This document shows positions 30,291 to 40,914 of a DNA stretch of 64,000 nucleotides, in pieces. The stretch lies in assembly GCA_963775245.1 (NCBI GenBank), contig CAVZID010000022.1, positions 1-64,000 on the forward strand. The letters run 5' to 3'. The DNA comes from CAVSWT01 sp963775245. Its GTDB lineage: Bacteria > Bacteroidota > Ignavibacteria > Ignavibacteriales > Ignavibacteriaceae. Both the position numbers and the translations under genes were made by a program. Under the pieces are notes generated by a model. That model saw only the letters and a list, made by a program, of their open reading frames with translations. It was not told the origin of the DNA and did no database searches. Position 1 is the first letter of the stretch. Every line of letters starts with the position of its first letter.

Positions 30291-30874
30291 TATTTAATAC
30301 CTTTCAAAAGATGTTAAGAACATTTGCCGGATGGCTATGCAAATAACAAAATAATATTTGGCCTCAAACTTTAGTCAGGATGTATTAAGATTTTGTTTTG
30401 ATTTTAAGAGGTATGAATTAGATTTATTTTTCTAAATTAATTGAAGTTACATTACATACAGTATTGAAGCCTTTTAGGACCTGAAAAATTGTATATTTAT
30501 CTCCAAAGGTGTTGTTACTATTACTAATGTATTTGCTCCAAGTGCCAATGCCATTCCTACAGTACTTGATATTATTTATTTTGCCGTTATGCTTTGACTG
30601 ACTCAACATGATATCTCAACAGCAAATAGGTATAATCGAAAACTAATATTTGTACTTAGCTCACATTTCGACTGGGCTCAGTGTGACATACTCATAGTTG
30701 TCATGGACAATGCTATCAAGGAGAGTTGCTTGAGTCTTTGTTAGTTATTCTAAACTTGTCAATCTGAGCTTGTCGAAGATTATGTTTTCTGAAAGAATTC
30801 ACACTTTGACAAGCCTGGCTTTGTCGAAGCGACTTCGCGCAGGCAGATTCAGCATAACACTTTAAATCAGTTAA
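30291..30874. other. Intergenic mosaic of dispersed-repeat fragments
   Basis: No acceptable gene. From about 30655 to 30860 lie fragments of the gtcaatctgagcttgtcgaag / cactttgacaagcctggctttgtcgaag type, ending in gcaggcagattcagcataac, all relatives of repeats used in the two arrays. A 61-codon frame at 30424-30609 (minus) has no recognisable domain. This gap splits the Wzc-like gene from the nucleotidyltransferase and may hold an internal promoter, though none is evident. Confidence 0.5.
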
Positions 30875-33128
30875 TTAATTTAAAACTTCGTGCTTCCCTT
30901 TATGTTTTTTATAATCTTTGCCATTTGACTGATAGTTATAATAATACTTATAATAGTTACCGTACCCGTTTTTATATTTAAAATTATTAAGCACAGAACC
31001 AAGAAAAACAGCTTTTCGATTTTTCAGCAGCTTAATAGCATCAAGCATCAATACTGATTTTGTTTTATCAGCGGAAACTACCAATAAAGTGCCGTCCACC
31101 ATCTTTGACAATATTTCAGAATCAATCACTGCAAGTATCGGTGCAGAATCAAGGATAACAATATCATAGGCAGCGCGCATATCATTTAAAAAACTTTTCA
31201 TAGTTTTGGATTCCAGCAGTTCAGAAGGGTAAAACGGGTAAGAGCCTGCAGTAATAAAATTAAAATTTCTTGTTCCCGATTCCTTGAGAATTTCATCGAA
31301 TACAACTTTTTTAAATAAATAATCTACAAGGCCGGGCTTTTTTTTGTCGTTCATTATAGCATGAATTTTCGGCCTTCGTAAATCGCAGTCAATCAGCAAT
31401 GTTTTCAGGCCGGATTTAGCATAACTAACAGCAAGATTAGAAGCAACCAAAGTTTTACCTTCCTTCTCTGCCGGTGAAGTGACTAAAATAGTTTTTGGCG
31501 AGCCTTCATCAATGCTTGAAAATTGAATACGGGATTTAATTGCCCTGAAAGCTTCGCTTGCCGGTGAGTCTGTTTTTTCCAGGACAATCAATTTACTTGA
31601 TTCATTATCATCAAAACTTTTAATTTGAGGAATCCATGCCAAAACATTTATATCTTCATTCTGAATATCTTCAGGAGTTTTTATTTTATCATTGAAATAA
31701 TCCTTGAAGATTACAAAGCAAAAAGCCAAAATTAAACCAGTAACTAAACCAATAAAAACTATCATTAATTCTATTTGGTTTTTCAGGTAATTAATGGAAC
31801 TTTACCTTTTTCAACAATTACCACATTTCCCGGGCGGGACAATTCATTTAGTTCAGCTTCCTGGTATCTCTGGTCAACCATCTTATATAACTGCTCCAGC
31901 GATTCTTTTTTCCTTTCATACCTGGCAAGCTCTGTGGTTGTTTTAGGCAGGGTACTCATTTTGCTTTCATACCTATTAATAATACTCTGCAGCTCCTTTA
32001 AACGAATAGCAAGTGAGTGATTATTTATCTCCTCTTCAATCAGCTTGCCCGTAAGCACTTCTGCCTGCTTAGGTGTTCCGGCATAAGCTGAAGATTTGAT
32101 TTCCTCAAATTTTTCATTAAGCTTTTGTTTCAGTTCATTTATCTTCAAGTCAAAAGATTTGATTTTTGCAGAGATATCGATATTACTATTATTGCTTGCC
32201 ATTGCTAAATCTTTATTCATCTGCAGGTCGGCAATTTGCTTTTGAAGCACATCAATATATGCCTGGGAAGTCTGGCTTTCGAGATATGCAGCAAGCTTAG
32301 GATCCTGTGCTTTCATCTGTTCTTTATACTGTTTAAGCATTTCATTGGAAGACAGCAAATCAATCTTTGCGGCATCTCTTTCGGCATCAAGGCCGGCAAG
32401 CTGTGAGATTAATTCTTTAGACTGGTCATCAAGCTGTACAATGCCGCCTTTTTCCTTAAATGTATTTAATTCATCTTCGGTTTTATTAAGCTCTTCCTGC
32501 TTCTCTTTGGCCTGCTTTTCCAGAAAATCTTTGACAGCAGTCAATTCAGAGCGGTTAATTTCAAGGTTAATTGTTTTGTATTTTGCGGCATAGGTGTTGG
32601 CAATTAATGCTGCTTCCCGGGGAGAGGGTGATTCAGCAGATATTTCAATTATGTCACTCTCAGGATATTGTGAGACGGCAACTATCTTTTTTATATTTCT
32701 CTCCGAGCTCATAAACAGCTTTATATTTACTCGTATCGTTAATAGCTCCCGGCTTTAAAATTACGAACCAGGCTTTATCTTTTGATTCTATTATAATATT
32801 CAATTAATGCATCCGGCAACTTTTTCACGGGTATCAGAATTACTAATAATTTGTATTTCATTGGTAATAAATCGATCCAGGTCAGTTGCACCGGGGACAG
32901 TCGAAGAGGGCTGAAGGACATCCTGTGGTGTTTTAGTAATTTTTAATGATACTGTAGATTTATAAATATTTTTAGCATAGATGGCATAAGCAACAGCAGC
33001 AATTAAGACTGTTGAATGAAATTAAAACAAAGGGAATTAAATTAGTTCTAACAATTAAAATATAATCTTTGATTGATTTTGTTGAAGCCGCATCAAATGG
33101 ACATTTGATTTAAATTTTTATTTTCCAT
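30875..33128 (-). CDS. Wzc-type polysaccharide copolymerase with tyrosine kinase domain (multiply frameshifted)
   Basis: About 750 residues if joined from the ATG at 33128. A Wzz part comes first (LIVRTNLIPFVLISF helix, AYAIYAKNIYKSTVSLKITKTPQD, DLDRFITNEIQIISN), then a long coiled coil (about 32000-32600), the KPNR-like second transmembrane region (GLVTGLILAFCFVIF), and the kinase: TSPAEKEGKTLVASNLA (Walker A), TLLIDCDLRRP (A'), IVILDSAPIL (B) and a Tyr-rich tail GYGNYYKYYYNYQSN. About seven slips, all extra bases, lie near 33105, 33010, 32812, 32783, 32697, 31790 and 31772. It controls chain length and export with the Wza-like protein encoded just upstream. Confidence 0.82.
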
Positions 33129-33142
33129 TTATTTTCTAATTT

Positions 33143-33707
33143 TCATTTCTTATAAAGATAAACAAATAGAGTTGCAATTGAGGCAATAGTTGATATTACT
33201 GATAATCCCAAACTTAGATAATCTTTCAAGAAAAATCTCGGTTCCCCGGGCACCAGGAGAATATCGCCGGCTTTAAGCATAGGAATTTTAATTGGTTTAC
33301 TCAATCTACTATTATCACTCCACATCAGGTCATTATAGTCAAACTGAATAATTGTCTGGGTAGAATCATGATTAATTCTGAAGATTTTTAAATTATCTAA
33401 TTCTGCATCTTTAGTAGGGCCGCCGGCTAATCCAAACAGTTCATTTACACCGCTTGATAGAAGGTATAATATACTGGCCGGGATATTTAACATAACCCCA
33501 AATCAGAACTTTAATGTTAATTTGTTCAGGGTCTGAATAATCATACCGTGCGCCATTATTATAATTAGCAGCCCCTAAGGCTTTACCAATCTGAATATTT
33601 TCCTGGGCGTTAGTAAGAGAAAAGAAGCAAGAAATTAGAATCAAGAATAAAGCTTTTAGCAATGATTTAGATTTAGGAAGGATGAAACGAAAATTTTTAT
33701 AAAACAT
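33143..33707 (-). CDS. SLBB-domain polysaccharide export protein, short Wza-like (frameshifted)
   Basis: About 187 residues when joined. A signal peptide (LLKALFLILISCFFSLTNAQ) is followed by INIKVLIWGYVKYPGQYIIPSSSGVNELFGLAGGPTKDAELDNLKIFR, the soluble-ligand-binding beta-grasp motif of Wza/Wzx-linked export proteins, and a C-terminal transmembrane helix (YLSLGLSVISTIASIATLFVYLY). The slip lies near 33457, one extra base. It is about half the length of Wza and lacks the polysaccharide-export domain, so it may not form a classical outer-membrane channel. First gene of the minus-strand cluster. Confidence 0.75.
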
Positions 33708-33829
33708 AGTTTTAAGCTTTAAGAAGAATTATGATTAAGAATAAACTTTTTAAAAATACTAATTTAAAATAGTTTTATCAGCGCTGTCCAAAATAATTGC
33801 TAAAGAGAGAATAAATTTGACCCAAATTT

Positions 33830-34512
33830 GTCATTCCGAACCTGCTTGCAGCAGGCAAGCTTGTTTCGGAATCTTTGTTTTTTATGATTTTGAGATGCTG
33901 AAACTAGTTCAGCATGACATTTGCGTAACTTCAATAAGGTAATAAGGTTATTGTGTCCGGTTGTTTATTGTTGTTACTAAGGTTAATAAAAGTTATAAGG
34001 TTTTCTTTTGCTCTATATTTATTTTTAATTTCTATAGATATAATTGTTCTGTACAACCTTATTGTTTGTTCTAACCTTAGTAACTGAAGTTATGCAAATA
34101 GTAAAAAAAATCAAGTTTGTCATTCCGAACCTGCTTGCAGCAGGCAAGCTTGTTTCGGAATCTTTGTTTTTTATGATTTTGAGATGCTGAAACTAGTTCA
34201 GCATGACATTTGTGTAACTTCAATAAGGTAATAAGGTTTTTGTGTCCGGTTGTTTATTGTTGCTACTAAGGTTAATAAAAGTTATAAGGTTTTCTTTTGC
34301 TCTATATTTATTTTTAATTTCTATAGTATAATTGTTCTGTACAACCTTATTGTTTGTTCTAACCTTAGTAACTGAAGTTATGCAAATAGTAAAAAAAATC
34401 AAGTTTGTCATTCCGAACCTGCTTGCAGCAGGCAAGCTTGTTTCGGAATCTTTGTTTTTTATGATTCTGAGATGCTGAAACTAGTTCAGCATGACATTTG
34501 CGTAACTTCAAT
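33830..34512. repeat. Tandem array: two 289-bp units plus a partial third, upstream of the capsule cluster
   Basis: Units begin at 33830, 34119 and 34407; the second is 288 bp because one base is missing near 34325. Each opens with a tcattccgaa...ttcggaatc hairpin that encloses an inner gcttgcagcaggcaagc palindrome, then gatgctgaaactagttcagcatgac, and continues with AT-rich sequence containing aaccttagtaac and aaggttaataaaag words. The third copy stops near 34512 after the hairpin block. Copies are nearly identical. Confidence 0.9.
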
Positions 34513-35161
34513 TAGTAATGTAACTCTTTTATCAAATAAGTGAACCTTATTACTTTATCAATGTTAATTTTTCAGAAGTCTCATATAATAAGATAAATTA
34601 TAACAAATTATTCCACAGCTTCGCAAAGTCACTCCCACAGTGAATAAAATATTCAGCAGTTTATTGATTATATGTTATTGATTAGTTTATTTGAACACTC
34701 AGTTGTTGAATAGTTTAAATACATGCAAGTTTGGAAAATGATTGTAAAAATTTTTAATTTTATTTTAATTATTGAATAATAAAATAGATAAGTTATTTGG
34801 ATTTAAAGCATTACAGCAGAAAGCCGAAGTTAGTTATGAGATTATCATGCTCAAGCTAATGTTTTGTAATATGAAGAATGGTAAATTTCAGGTAGTGTCC
34901 TAATTTACTGAAACTTTTAAGGAATATAATTATCCCTCGACTCCGTCCGGGATTACAATTTAATCACATCAGTCACAGTGAGCAGAGTCAAACCGTACCT
35001 TAATTAAGCAAATTAGGGCGCTGCTAAATTTCAACATTAATTTTTTTTAACAAAGAATTAACAAGGAATAATTTGCATCATTAGATTAATTTTTGCTAAT
35101 TGTATTGTTATTTTTTAAAGCTATGTAAAACCGTAAGTTATTTGACCGGGGGCCCCTATTA
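34513..35161. other. Intergenic region without a gene
   Basis: AT-rich, no convincing open frame. A short GC-richer patch at about 34935-35000 (ctcgactccgtccgggatta ... cagtgagcagagtc) resembles another dispersed repeat. The promoters for the divergent capsule cluster and the gene at 35162 must lie in or beside this region and the array, but I cannot assign them by eye. Confidence 0.5.
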
Positions 35162-36142
35162 ATGTTTTGTTTCAATTCTTTATCTTTGCTTAAAAATCTA
35201 AGTGAAAATAATTTAAACCAATATCAAGTAAACAACTTGGTTGAAACTGCATTTAAAATTGCTGCAGGGTATATCAGGTTAAATTATAATAAGTTCAGCC
35301 CGGTAATATTCAAAGAAGGCTTTTCTATAGAGGATACTGCGATAGATGCAATTGCTCCTATGTTCATTAAAAATGAAGAAGGTTATTTTTATAGTTTTAG
35401 GTCTGCGATTAATCAATGGCAGCCGGAACCACAGTCAGATGAAGATGCTTCATTTATTTTAAATAAAATTATTTCAAATCGTGTAGAGCAGCATATTGTA
35501 TTGGTGTTAAAAGAATCAGATCCGTTCTTTAAGAAAATTTTGGATTCAGTCAATTATTTAATAAGGAAGAACAGCTACTCAAAGGTTAATTTTATGGGGC
35601 GCAGCTTTATTGTTCAAACTGAAAAAGATAATATCCAGGGTGAGACAATTGATGAAGTAGCATTTAATAATCTACCAATAGAATTATTTATTGACAAAAA
35701 GAAATATATTGATAATATATTTTCATATATAAATAATGAAACAGGGTACTTTCCTGCTATTCCATTGAATCTGCTGATAAATCATTTAAAAAAAATAATT
35801 GCTGATGAAAACATAAACGAAAATAAAAGCTGCTGCTTTAAAGACTCATTAGATTTGACAGAAATTATTACAAACAGCATAAAGCTGACGGAACATAAGA
35901 TAAACGACACATACATTGTTAACGGAAAATTAAACATAGAAGAAGCAGAATGCTTAAGAAATGCATTAAGTAATATGATAGATGACTTAAAAAACAACGG
36001 GATAACGGGCTGTTTATATGAGTATCTGCATTTTTATATGACTAATCTTACTAAAGAGGAATATGAAACCCGCTACCATAATATTCTTCAATATCTATTC
36101 AAGCTAACTAAGAATAACATTTCAAAAAAACTCATTTCATAG
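35162..36142 (+). CDS. Uncharacterised helical protein, possibly sigma-factor-like
   Basis: 326 residues, no signal peptide or membrane helix, rich in Asn, Lys and Ile and predicted largely helical. The N-terminal AAGYIRLNYNKFSPVIFKEGFSIEDTAIDAIAPMF and FYSFRSAINQW segments faintly resemble regions 1-2 of sigma-70 family proteins, but no -10 or -35 recognition motif can be pointed to, so the resemblance is weak. A distinct KSCCFKDSLDLTEI patch lies in the C-terminal half. It is followed by a 90-codon gene on the same strand. Function unknown. Confidence 0.7.
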   Translation: MFCFNSLSLLKNLSENNLNQYQVNNLVETAFKIAAGYIRLNYNKFSPVIFKEGFSIEDTAIDAIAPMFIKNEEGYFYSFRSAINQWQPEPQSDEDASFILNKIISNRVEQHIVLVLKESDPFFKKILDSVNYLIRKNSYSKVNFMGRSFIVQTEKDNIQGETIDEVAFNNLPIELFIDKKKYIDNIFSYINNETGYFPAIPLNLLINHLKKIIADENINENKSCCFKDSLDLTEIITNSIKLTEHKINDTYIVNGKLNIEEAECLRNALSNMIDDLKNNGITGCLYEYLHFYMTNLTKEEYETRYHNILQYLFKLTKNNISKKLIS

Positions 36143-36244
36143 AAAAAAAATATAACAGCTTTTCAAACAGGGAGTTTTTTATTCTATTAAAAGAGATATC
36201 TTGTTTTTTGTAATGAACATTTACAAAGAGAAGAATCTAATTTA

Positions 36245-36517
36245 ATGACGAAAAGCAATAAAATAACAGAAAGAGATATTTTTAACTTTGTATTTCAGAA
36301 GGAACAGTTATCTGCTTCTAAACAAAAAGAAATATCTGCAAACTATTATTACAGGAATAAGATAAGTTTTTTTAATAAATTGAAAGTAAATTTAGGGAAT
36401 AAAATATTACCTGAAATAAAGGCCAAGCTTTCACAAAATATACCAATCTATAAGCCGAAAGAAACTGAAACAACCCTCCCAAAATTCTGGTTAGTTCATA
36501 AAGAGAAAAAGCGTTAG
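36245..36517 (+). CDS. Small uncharacterised protein, possible partner of the preceding gene
   Basis: 90 residues, basic, no signal peptide. ITERDIFNFVFQKEQLSASKQKEISANYYYRNKISFFNKLK forms a helical N-terminal block; the tail IYKPKETETTLPKFWLVHKEKKR is basic. The block resembles the short N-terminal segments of anti-sigma-like regulators, which would fit the possible sigma-like neighbour, but no zinc-binding or membrane segment is present. The gap to the preceding gene is 102 bp. I do not recognise the family. Confidence 0.55.
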   Translation: MTKSNKITERDIFNFVFQKEQLSASKQKEISANYYYRNKISFFNKLKVNLGNKILPEIKAKLSQNIPIYKPKETETTLPKFWLVHKEKKR

Positions 36518-36890
36518 GCTGATCTCTTTTATTAATATTACTCAAGTTGACCGGTTAAATTGTCTAATTGTTGAATTGTTAAATTGTTGAATTTAAGTTT
36601 GATTACAAAATTTAAAGATTAAAAGATTAATTGAAATGGATGTAATTTTGAATGATTGAATGTTTGAGCGAAAAATTCTTGAACTTCGGCGTTTTATTGC
36701 AAAATTACAAGTTAAAAGATTGCAAGATTATGATTGATTGAATGATTGGTTGAATGTTTGAATGACAAATTCTTTAACTTAATCTTGTCCGAAGGACTCC
36801 TTTGGAGAACTTGAACTCTTGTAATTTTTTAATCTTTAAATTTTTTAATTTTGTTTTAAAATTTTCTATTTCTTCATAAGGGATTTATTA
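36518..36890. repeat. Intergenic low-complexity gattgaatgattgaat region
   Basis: About 370 bp of degenerate iterations of attgttgaattgtt, aagattaaaagatt and gattgaatgattg type, with short inserts such as cttgtccgaaggactcct. Same word family as at 3529-3620 and 100-130. No gene and no clear promoter motif seen. Confidence 0.55.
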
Positions 36891-38734
36891 ATGAAAAAAT
36901 TATTATTTCAAGTTGTTATAATTCTTTTCATTAGCATTTCAATACATTCACAATCATATAAATACGCATGGCTTTCTGATACTCATATCGGAGCTCCTGG
37001 TGCAGGAAATGATTTACAAAATGTTGTAGATGATATAAATGAAAGAAACGGTTTATCATTTGTTGTTGTAACAGGCGATATTGCAGAAAAAGGAAGAGAT
37101 GATGAATTAGATTCGGCAAAACAAATTCTTGATGAATTAAAAATTCCTTATTTAATAATTCCCGGCAATCATGATACAAAATGGAGCGAAAGTGGTTTAA
37201 CAAAATTTACTGACTTATGGCATGACGATAAATTTTCATACGAAATAAATCATCAAAAGCATATTGGTTTACGAAGTGGAATCCCCTGGCGCGGCGGCGG
37301 TGGGCATATCGATCCGCAGGATTTACAATGGCTCGCAGATGAGAATTAAAGAAGACACCAAAAAATGAAGAAATTTATTTTTACGTTCATCATCCACTTG
37401 ATGATGATATTGATAATTGGTTTAAGGTAACAAATCTATTAAGAAATTATAATATAAAAGGAATTTTTGTCGGTCATGGACACGCAAACAAAATGCTGAA
37501 CTTTGACGGAATTCCAGCAGCCATGGGAAGGTCGACTTTAAGCAGGCCTAAATATGCCGGCTATAATATAATCGATAATACATATGACTCAATTATTATT
37601 ACTGAAATCCAGGTAGATTCATCAGGAGCTTTATCGGAAAAAACTTGGGGCGGATGGTCGAAAAATTTTAAGAAGGATATTCTTCAAATAGATTCACTTC
37701 AATTTATAAAATATTCTGATAGTGTTTCAGTTTTATGGCAAAAAGATTTAAGTGCATCTATGTCAACTTCGCTATTGGTAAGTGGTGATAAAATTTTTGC
37801 ATCAACAATTGACGGTATTATTTATTGTTACAATTTGGAAGGAAATCTTCTTTGGAAGTATGACACCAAAGAAACAATCTTCAGTAAGCCGGTTAGGGAT
37901 AAAGATATTTTAGCAGTTGCTACAATTGAAGGTGATTTAATTACTTTAAATGTGAATAATGGAGAATTAATCCAAGTTATCGGGCTTGGTGAACCTCTGA
38001 CCTCTCAGTTAATCAAATTTGGAATTCAATATAATGGAGCTAAAACTACCGGAATAGTTGCCGGTTCATCAAACGGAAATATGTATTGCTATGACCTTTA
38101 TTCATTGGAGGAAATTTGGGAAAATCATTCTGCCGGCATGATGATAGAAGACCAGCCGCTTTTTATAAACGGAAAGATTATTTATGGAAGCTGGGATAAT
38201 TATCTTTACTGCATCAACGCAGCAACCGGTACATTAAATTGGAAATGGACAGAGAATAAAAATTTCTATTACTCCCCTGCCGCTTGCTGGCCTGTTACGG
38301 ATGGAAAAAATGTTTATATATCAACGCCGGATAAATTTGTTTCTGCCGTTGATCTTCTTCAAGGCACAACTGTTTGGAGAAAGAAAGATTTTTCAAGCTG
38401 GGAATCAATCGGAATCAGCAATGATAAAAATAATTTATTTATCAAAAGCTCTTTGGATAAATTTTATATTGCAGCGGCAAAAAACGGGAAAACAGTTAAA
38501 GAGATAAACATGAAGTTCGGAGAAGATACAATGCCGTGTGAGCCTATCGAATGGAATGGAAAAATTATATTTGGCGGGACGAATGGCAAAGTTTACATGA
38601 TTAAAAATGATTACTCATGGGTGCCTTTATTTTTTACAGGAACAGCACGAGTTCATTCAATTCAACATATAAAAGATAATATGTTCGCTGCATCAAACAT
38701 GGATGGAAAGATTTTCATTTTTAGTATAAATTAG
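36891..38734 (+). CDS. Secreted calcineurin-like phosphoesterase fused to PQQ/beta-propeller repeats (frameshifted)
   Basis: About 614 residues when joined. A signal peptide (LLFQVVIILFISISIHSQS) precedes a metallophosphoesterase with all metal motifs: LSDTHIG (DxH), VVTGDIAEKG (GD), IPGNHD (GNHD), YFYVHHP and FVGHGHANK (GHxH). From about residue 280 come PQQ-like propeller blades (IFASTIDGIIYCYNLEGNLLWKYD, GNMYCYDLYSLEEIWEN, GSWDNYLYCINAATGTLNWKW and so on). The frame stops at 37347; one T more near 37345 gives ADENLKKTPKNEEIYFYVHHP, so the break lies inside the catalytic domain. It probably acts on a phosphoester outside the cytoplasm; substrate unknown. Confidence 0.82.
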
Positions 38735-38753
38735 TAACTCATGTTATGCAAAT

Positions 38754-38781
38754 GTAGGCACTTCATTAATGAAGTGCTTAC
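38754..38781. repeat. Perfectly paired short palindrome
   Basis: gtaggcacttcat (38754-38766) pairs with atgaagtgcttac (38769-38781): 13 pairs including one G-T, around a TA centre. No T tract follows, so it is not a standard terminator of the upstream gene. It looks like another dispersed palindromic element, close to the end of the phosphoesterase gene. Confidence 0.6.
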
Positions 38782-38855
38782 AAAGGAGCATTTACCGAGC
38801 GTTCATGCATACCATTAGTTAAATAATGAAAAAATTAAATTTAATTTGAAGAGAC

Positions 38856-39500
38856 ATGAATAAATACAAAGGAATTATATTTGACATCGACGGAACTCTG
38901 ACTTCAACGAATGAATTAATTTTTGCTTCGTTCAATCATATCAGCGGGAAATACTTAAACAAGAAATTTACGAATGAAGAAATTATTGCCTTATTCGGCC
39001 CACCCGAAGATGTAATTATTAAAGAGTGGACAGGTGAAGATTACGAAACAGCGAGAAAAGATTATTATGATTTTTATTCTGATAATCATTACTTAGCTGA
39101 TTTATACCCGGGGATAAAAGATCTTCTTGAATTAATAAAATCTAAAAACATTCTTCTTTCAATTTATACAGGCAAAGGCAGGACTGCCGCTGAAATTACT
39201 TTAAAGAAATTAGAAATATTTTATTACTTTGATTTTATAATAACAGGCGATGATATAAAGGAACACAAGCCTTCTGCAGAAGGAATACTGAAATTCGTGG
39301 AAAAATTTAATCTGCCGAAAGAAAATGTTTTAATGATTGGAGATGCACCTTCAGATATAAAAGCTGCGCATTCGGCAGGCGTTGAAGTTGCGTCAGTAAT
39401 ATGGGACAGCTATGCAAAAAATGAAGTGTTGACATTTAACAGCGACTATGTTTTTTACACTGTTGACGAATTAACAAATTTTATTTCTGCAAATATTTAA
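38856..39500 (+). CDS. HAD-family phosphatase, phosphoglycolate phosphatase-like
   Basis: 214 residues, uninterrupted. GIIFDIDGTLTSTNELI is motif I with both catalytic Asp residues; LLSIYTGKGRTAAEITLKKL carries motif II Thr; ITGDDIKEHKPSAEGIL gives the motif III Lys; VLMIGDAPSDIKAAHSAGVEVASVIWDS is motif IV. The four-helix cap between motifs I and II is that of the Gph/PGMB subfamily. It removes phosphate from a small metabolite. It ends in a 4-nt overlap with the convergent outer-membrane barrel gene. Confidence 0.9.
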   Translation: MNKYKGIIFDIDGTLTSTNELIFASFNHISGKYLNKKFTNEEIIALFGPPEDVIIKEWTGEDYETARKDYYDFYSDNHYLADLYPGIKDLLELIKSKNILLSIYTGKGRTAAEITLKKLEIFYYFDFIITGDDIKEHKPSAEGILKFVEKFNLPKENVLMIGDAPSDIKAAHSAGVEVASVIWDSYAKNEVLTFNSDYVFYTVDELTNFISANI

Positions 39501-40864
39501 TTCCCTTCGCTGCCTCCGCTAAAATCAAGAGGAATTACAAAATATACTCTTGGCTCAATTCTTTTCTGCGGTACATAATTAATTACATTTTTGTCTTTGT
39601 CCTTCACGGCAGAAAATGTCCAGCTATAAACCATTGAAACAATCATATAAGGCAGAGGCTTGTATCCCAATTCAGCATACAGATATGACCTATCATCCAG
39701 AGTAAATAAATCTTTTCCATTCATAATATTTACCTTATCATATCCTGCCCTTGCAATGAAAGATAAATCTTGAGGAGAAATATCTGTTTCTAAATGAAGG
39801 ATTCCGCTATCACTTTTTTTATCTAAACGCTGATAGCTTCCAAGAATATCAAAAGTATTGAGGATATGAATTCCAAGTTCACCAAAATACCCATCGCCCT
39901 GATCAATAGTTTCAGCTAATCTTTTAGCTTTGCTTGAAAAGCTTGAAGAAGCAGTATCAACATGAAATCTTTCAACTTCATAAAGTGAATTAAAATATGC
40001 TGGAATATATTGATCATTGTTAAAACGGCGCTCAAGTTTTGCTGTGGCGGAAAAAATTCCCAGTCCATTTAATTGAAGCATTAAGCCGGTAGCAAAACCG
40101 CTTCCGAAATCAATTATTTTACTATATGCAGAATATAATTTTAAATCAACCTGACTTGTAGTTAACAAAGGGAATCCAATATCAAAACCAATTATACTCA
40201 TATTCCCGGTATCATCTTTAGGAGTGAATTTCTTTGTGCTTTTATCAAAAGTCCCCGATACTACACCTGAGTATTGATTAAAATCAGTTGAGTAAGTTGC
40301 TCCAATTTCTGCCATCCCAATTATCGGGATTTCACCGGCGGTTGTGTATTGCAAAGGACGAACATACCCACGCATTCCAATCAATCCAGCTTCACCAAAT
40401 TGGCTGTAGATAGACTCAAAACCGTATTTGCCAAAATCGATATCAAACACTAAACCATTTTTTCTTGAATCAAAGCTTGGGGTATTATTATAATCATAAA
40501 TAATATTTCCATAACCCAGGGTGTAATAATCTAATGCTCCAAGTTTAACGTACAGCGGATCGTTTTTCATTCCATATCTGACATATCTAATTAGACTAAT
40601 ATAATCTGAGGTTTCATCAAAATTTTGTTTTCTAAGTTTTCCATTCTGATCAAAATCAAGCTGCAGCCCCAATCCTACACCAAAATTTCCAAAAGAAACT
40701 TCCGGAGTAAAATAAAATGAATAAAATAATTGTCCGTCAATCCAATTCATTCCTAAACCACCGGAAAGATTCCCATGATCCGGCCTTGGATATTCACGAA
40801 ACTGAGGGAAGCATGAAATTGAAAAGATAAGAACAAAGGTTATGACAAGTAATTTTGTTTTCAT
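39497..40864 (-). CDS. Predicted outer-membrane beta-barrel protein
   Basis: 455 residues. A signal peptide (LLVITFVLIFSISCFPQ) is followed by alternating strands throughout, such as LYVKLGALDYYTLGYG and YLYAELGYKPLPYMIVSMVYSWTFSAV, ending in IEPRVYFVIPLDF near the C terminus, the usual barrel layout. I do not recognise the family. It lies directly downstream (50 bp) of the PorU-like protease on the same strand, so it could be a secretion-linked barrel, but it does not carry the PorV signature. Confidence 0.75.
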   Translation of the reverse strand: MKTKLLVITFVLIFSISCFPQFREYPRPDHGNLSGGLGMNWIDGQLFYSFYFTPEVSFGNFGVGLGLQLDFDQNGKLRKQNFDETSDYISLIRYVRYGMKNDPLYVKLGALDYYTLGYGNIIYDYNNTPSFDSRKNGLVFDIDFGKYGFESIYSQFGEAGLIGMRGYVRPLQYTTAGEIPIIGMAEIGATYSTDFNQYSGVVSGTFDKSTKKFTPKDDTGNMSIIGFDIGFPLLTTSQVDLKLYSAYSKIIDFGSGFATGLMLQLNGLGIFSATAKLERRFNNDQYIPAYFNSLYEVERFHVDTASSSFSSKAKRLAETIDQGDGYFGELGIHILNTFDILGSYQRLDKKSDSGILHLETDISPQDLSFIARAGYDKVNIMNGKDLFTLDDRSYLYAELGYKPLPYMIVSMVYSWTFSAVKDKDKNVINYVPQKRIEPRVYFVIPLDFSGGSEGN

Positions 40865-40914
40865 AATTTAATTAGGTTTAGTATATAATAAAATCGATTG
40901 TTAAATTAGTTTAT

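Noticed and set aside
30424..30609. 61-codon minus-strand frame
   Set aside because: Lies in a repeat-rich spacer, no recognisable motif in any of its frames.
33830..34512. Insertion sequence
   Set aside because: No transposase frame and no terminal inverted repeats flanking the array; the structure is a tandem repeat.
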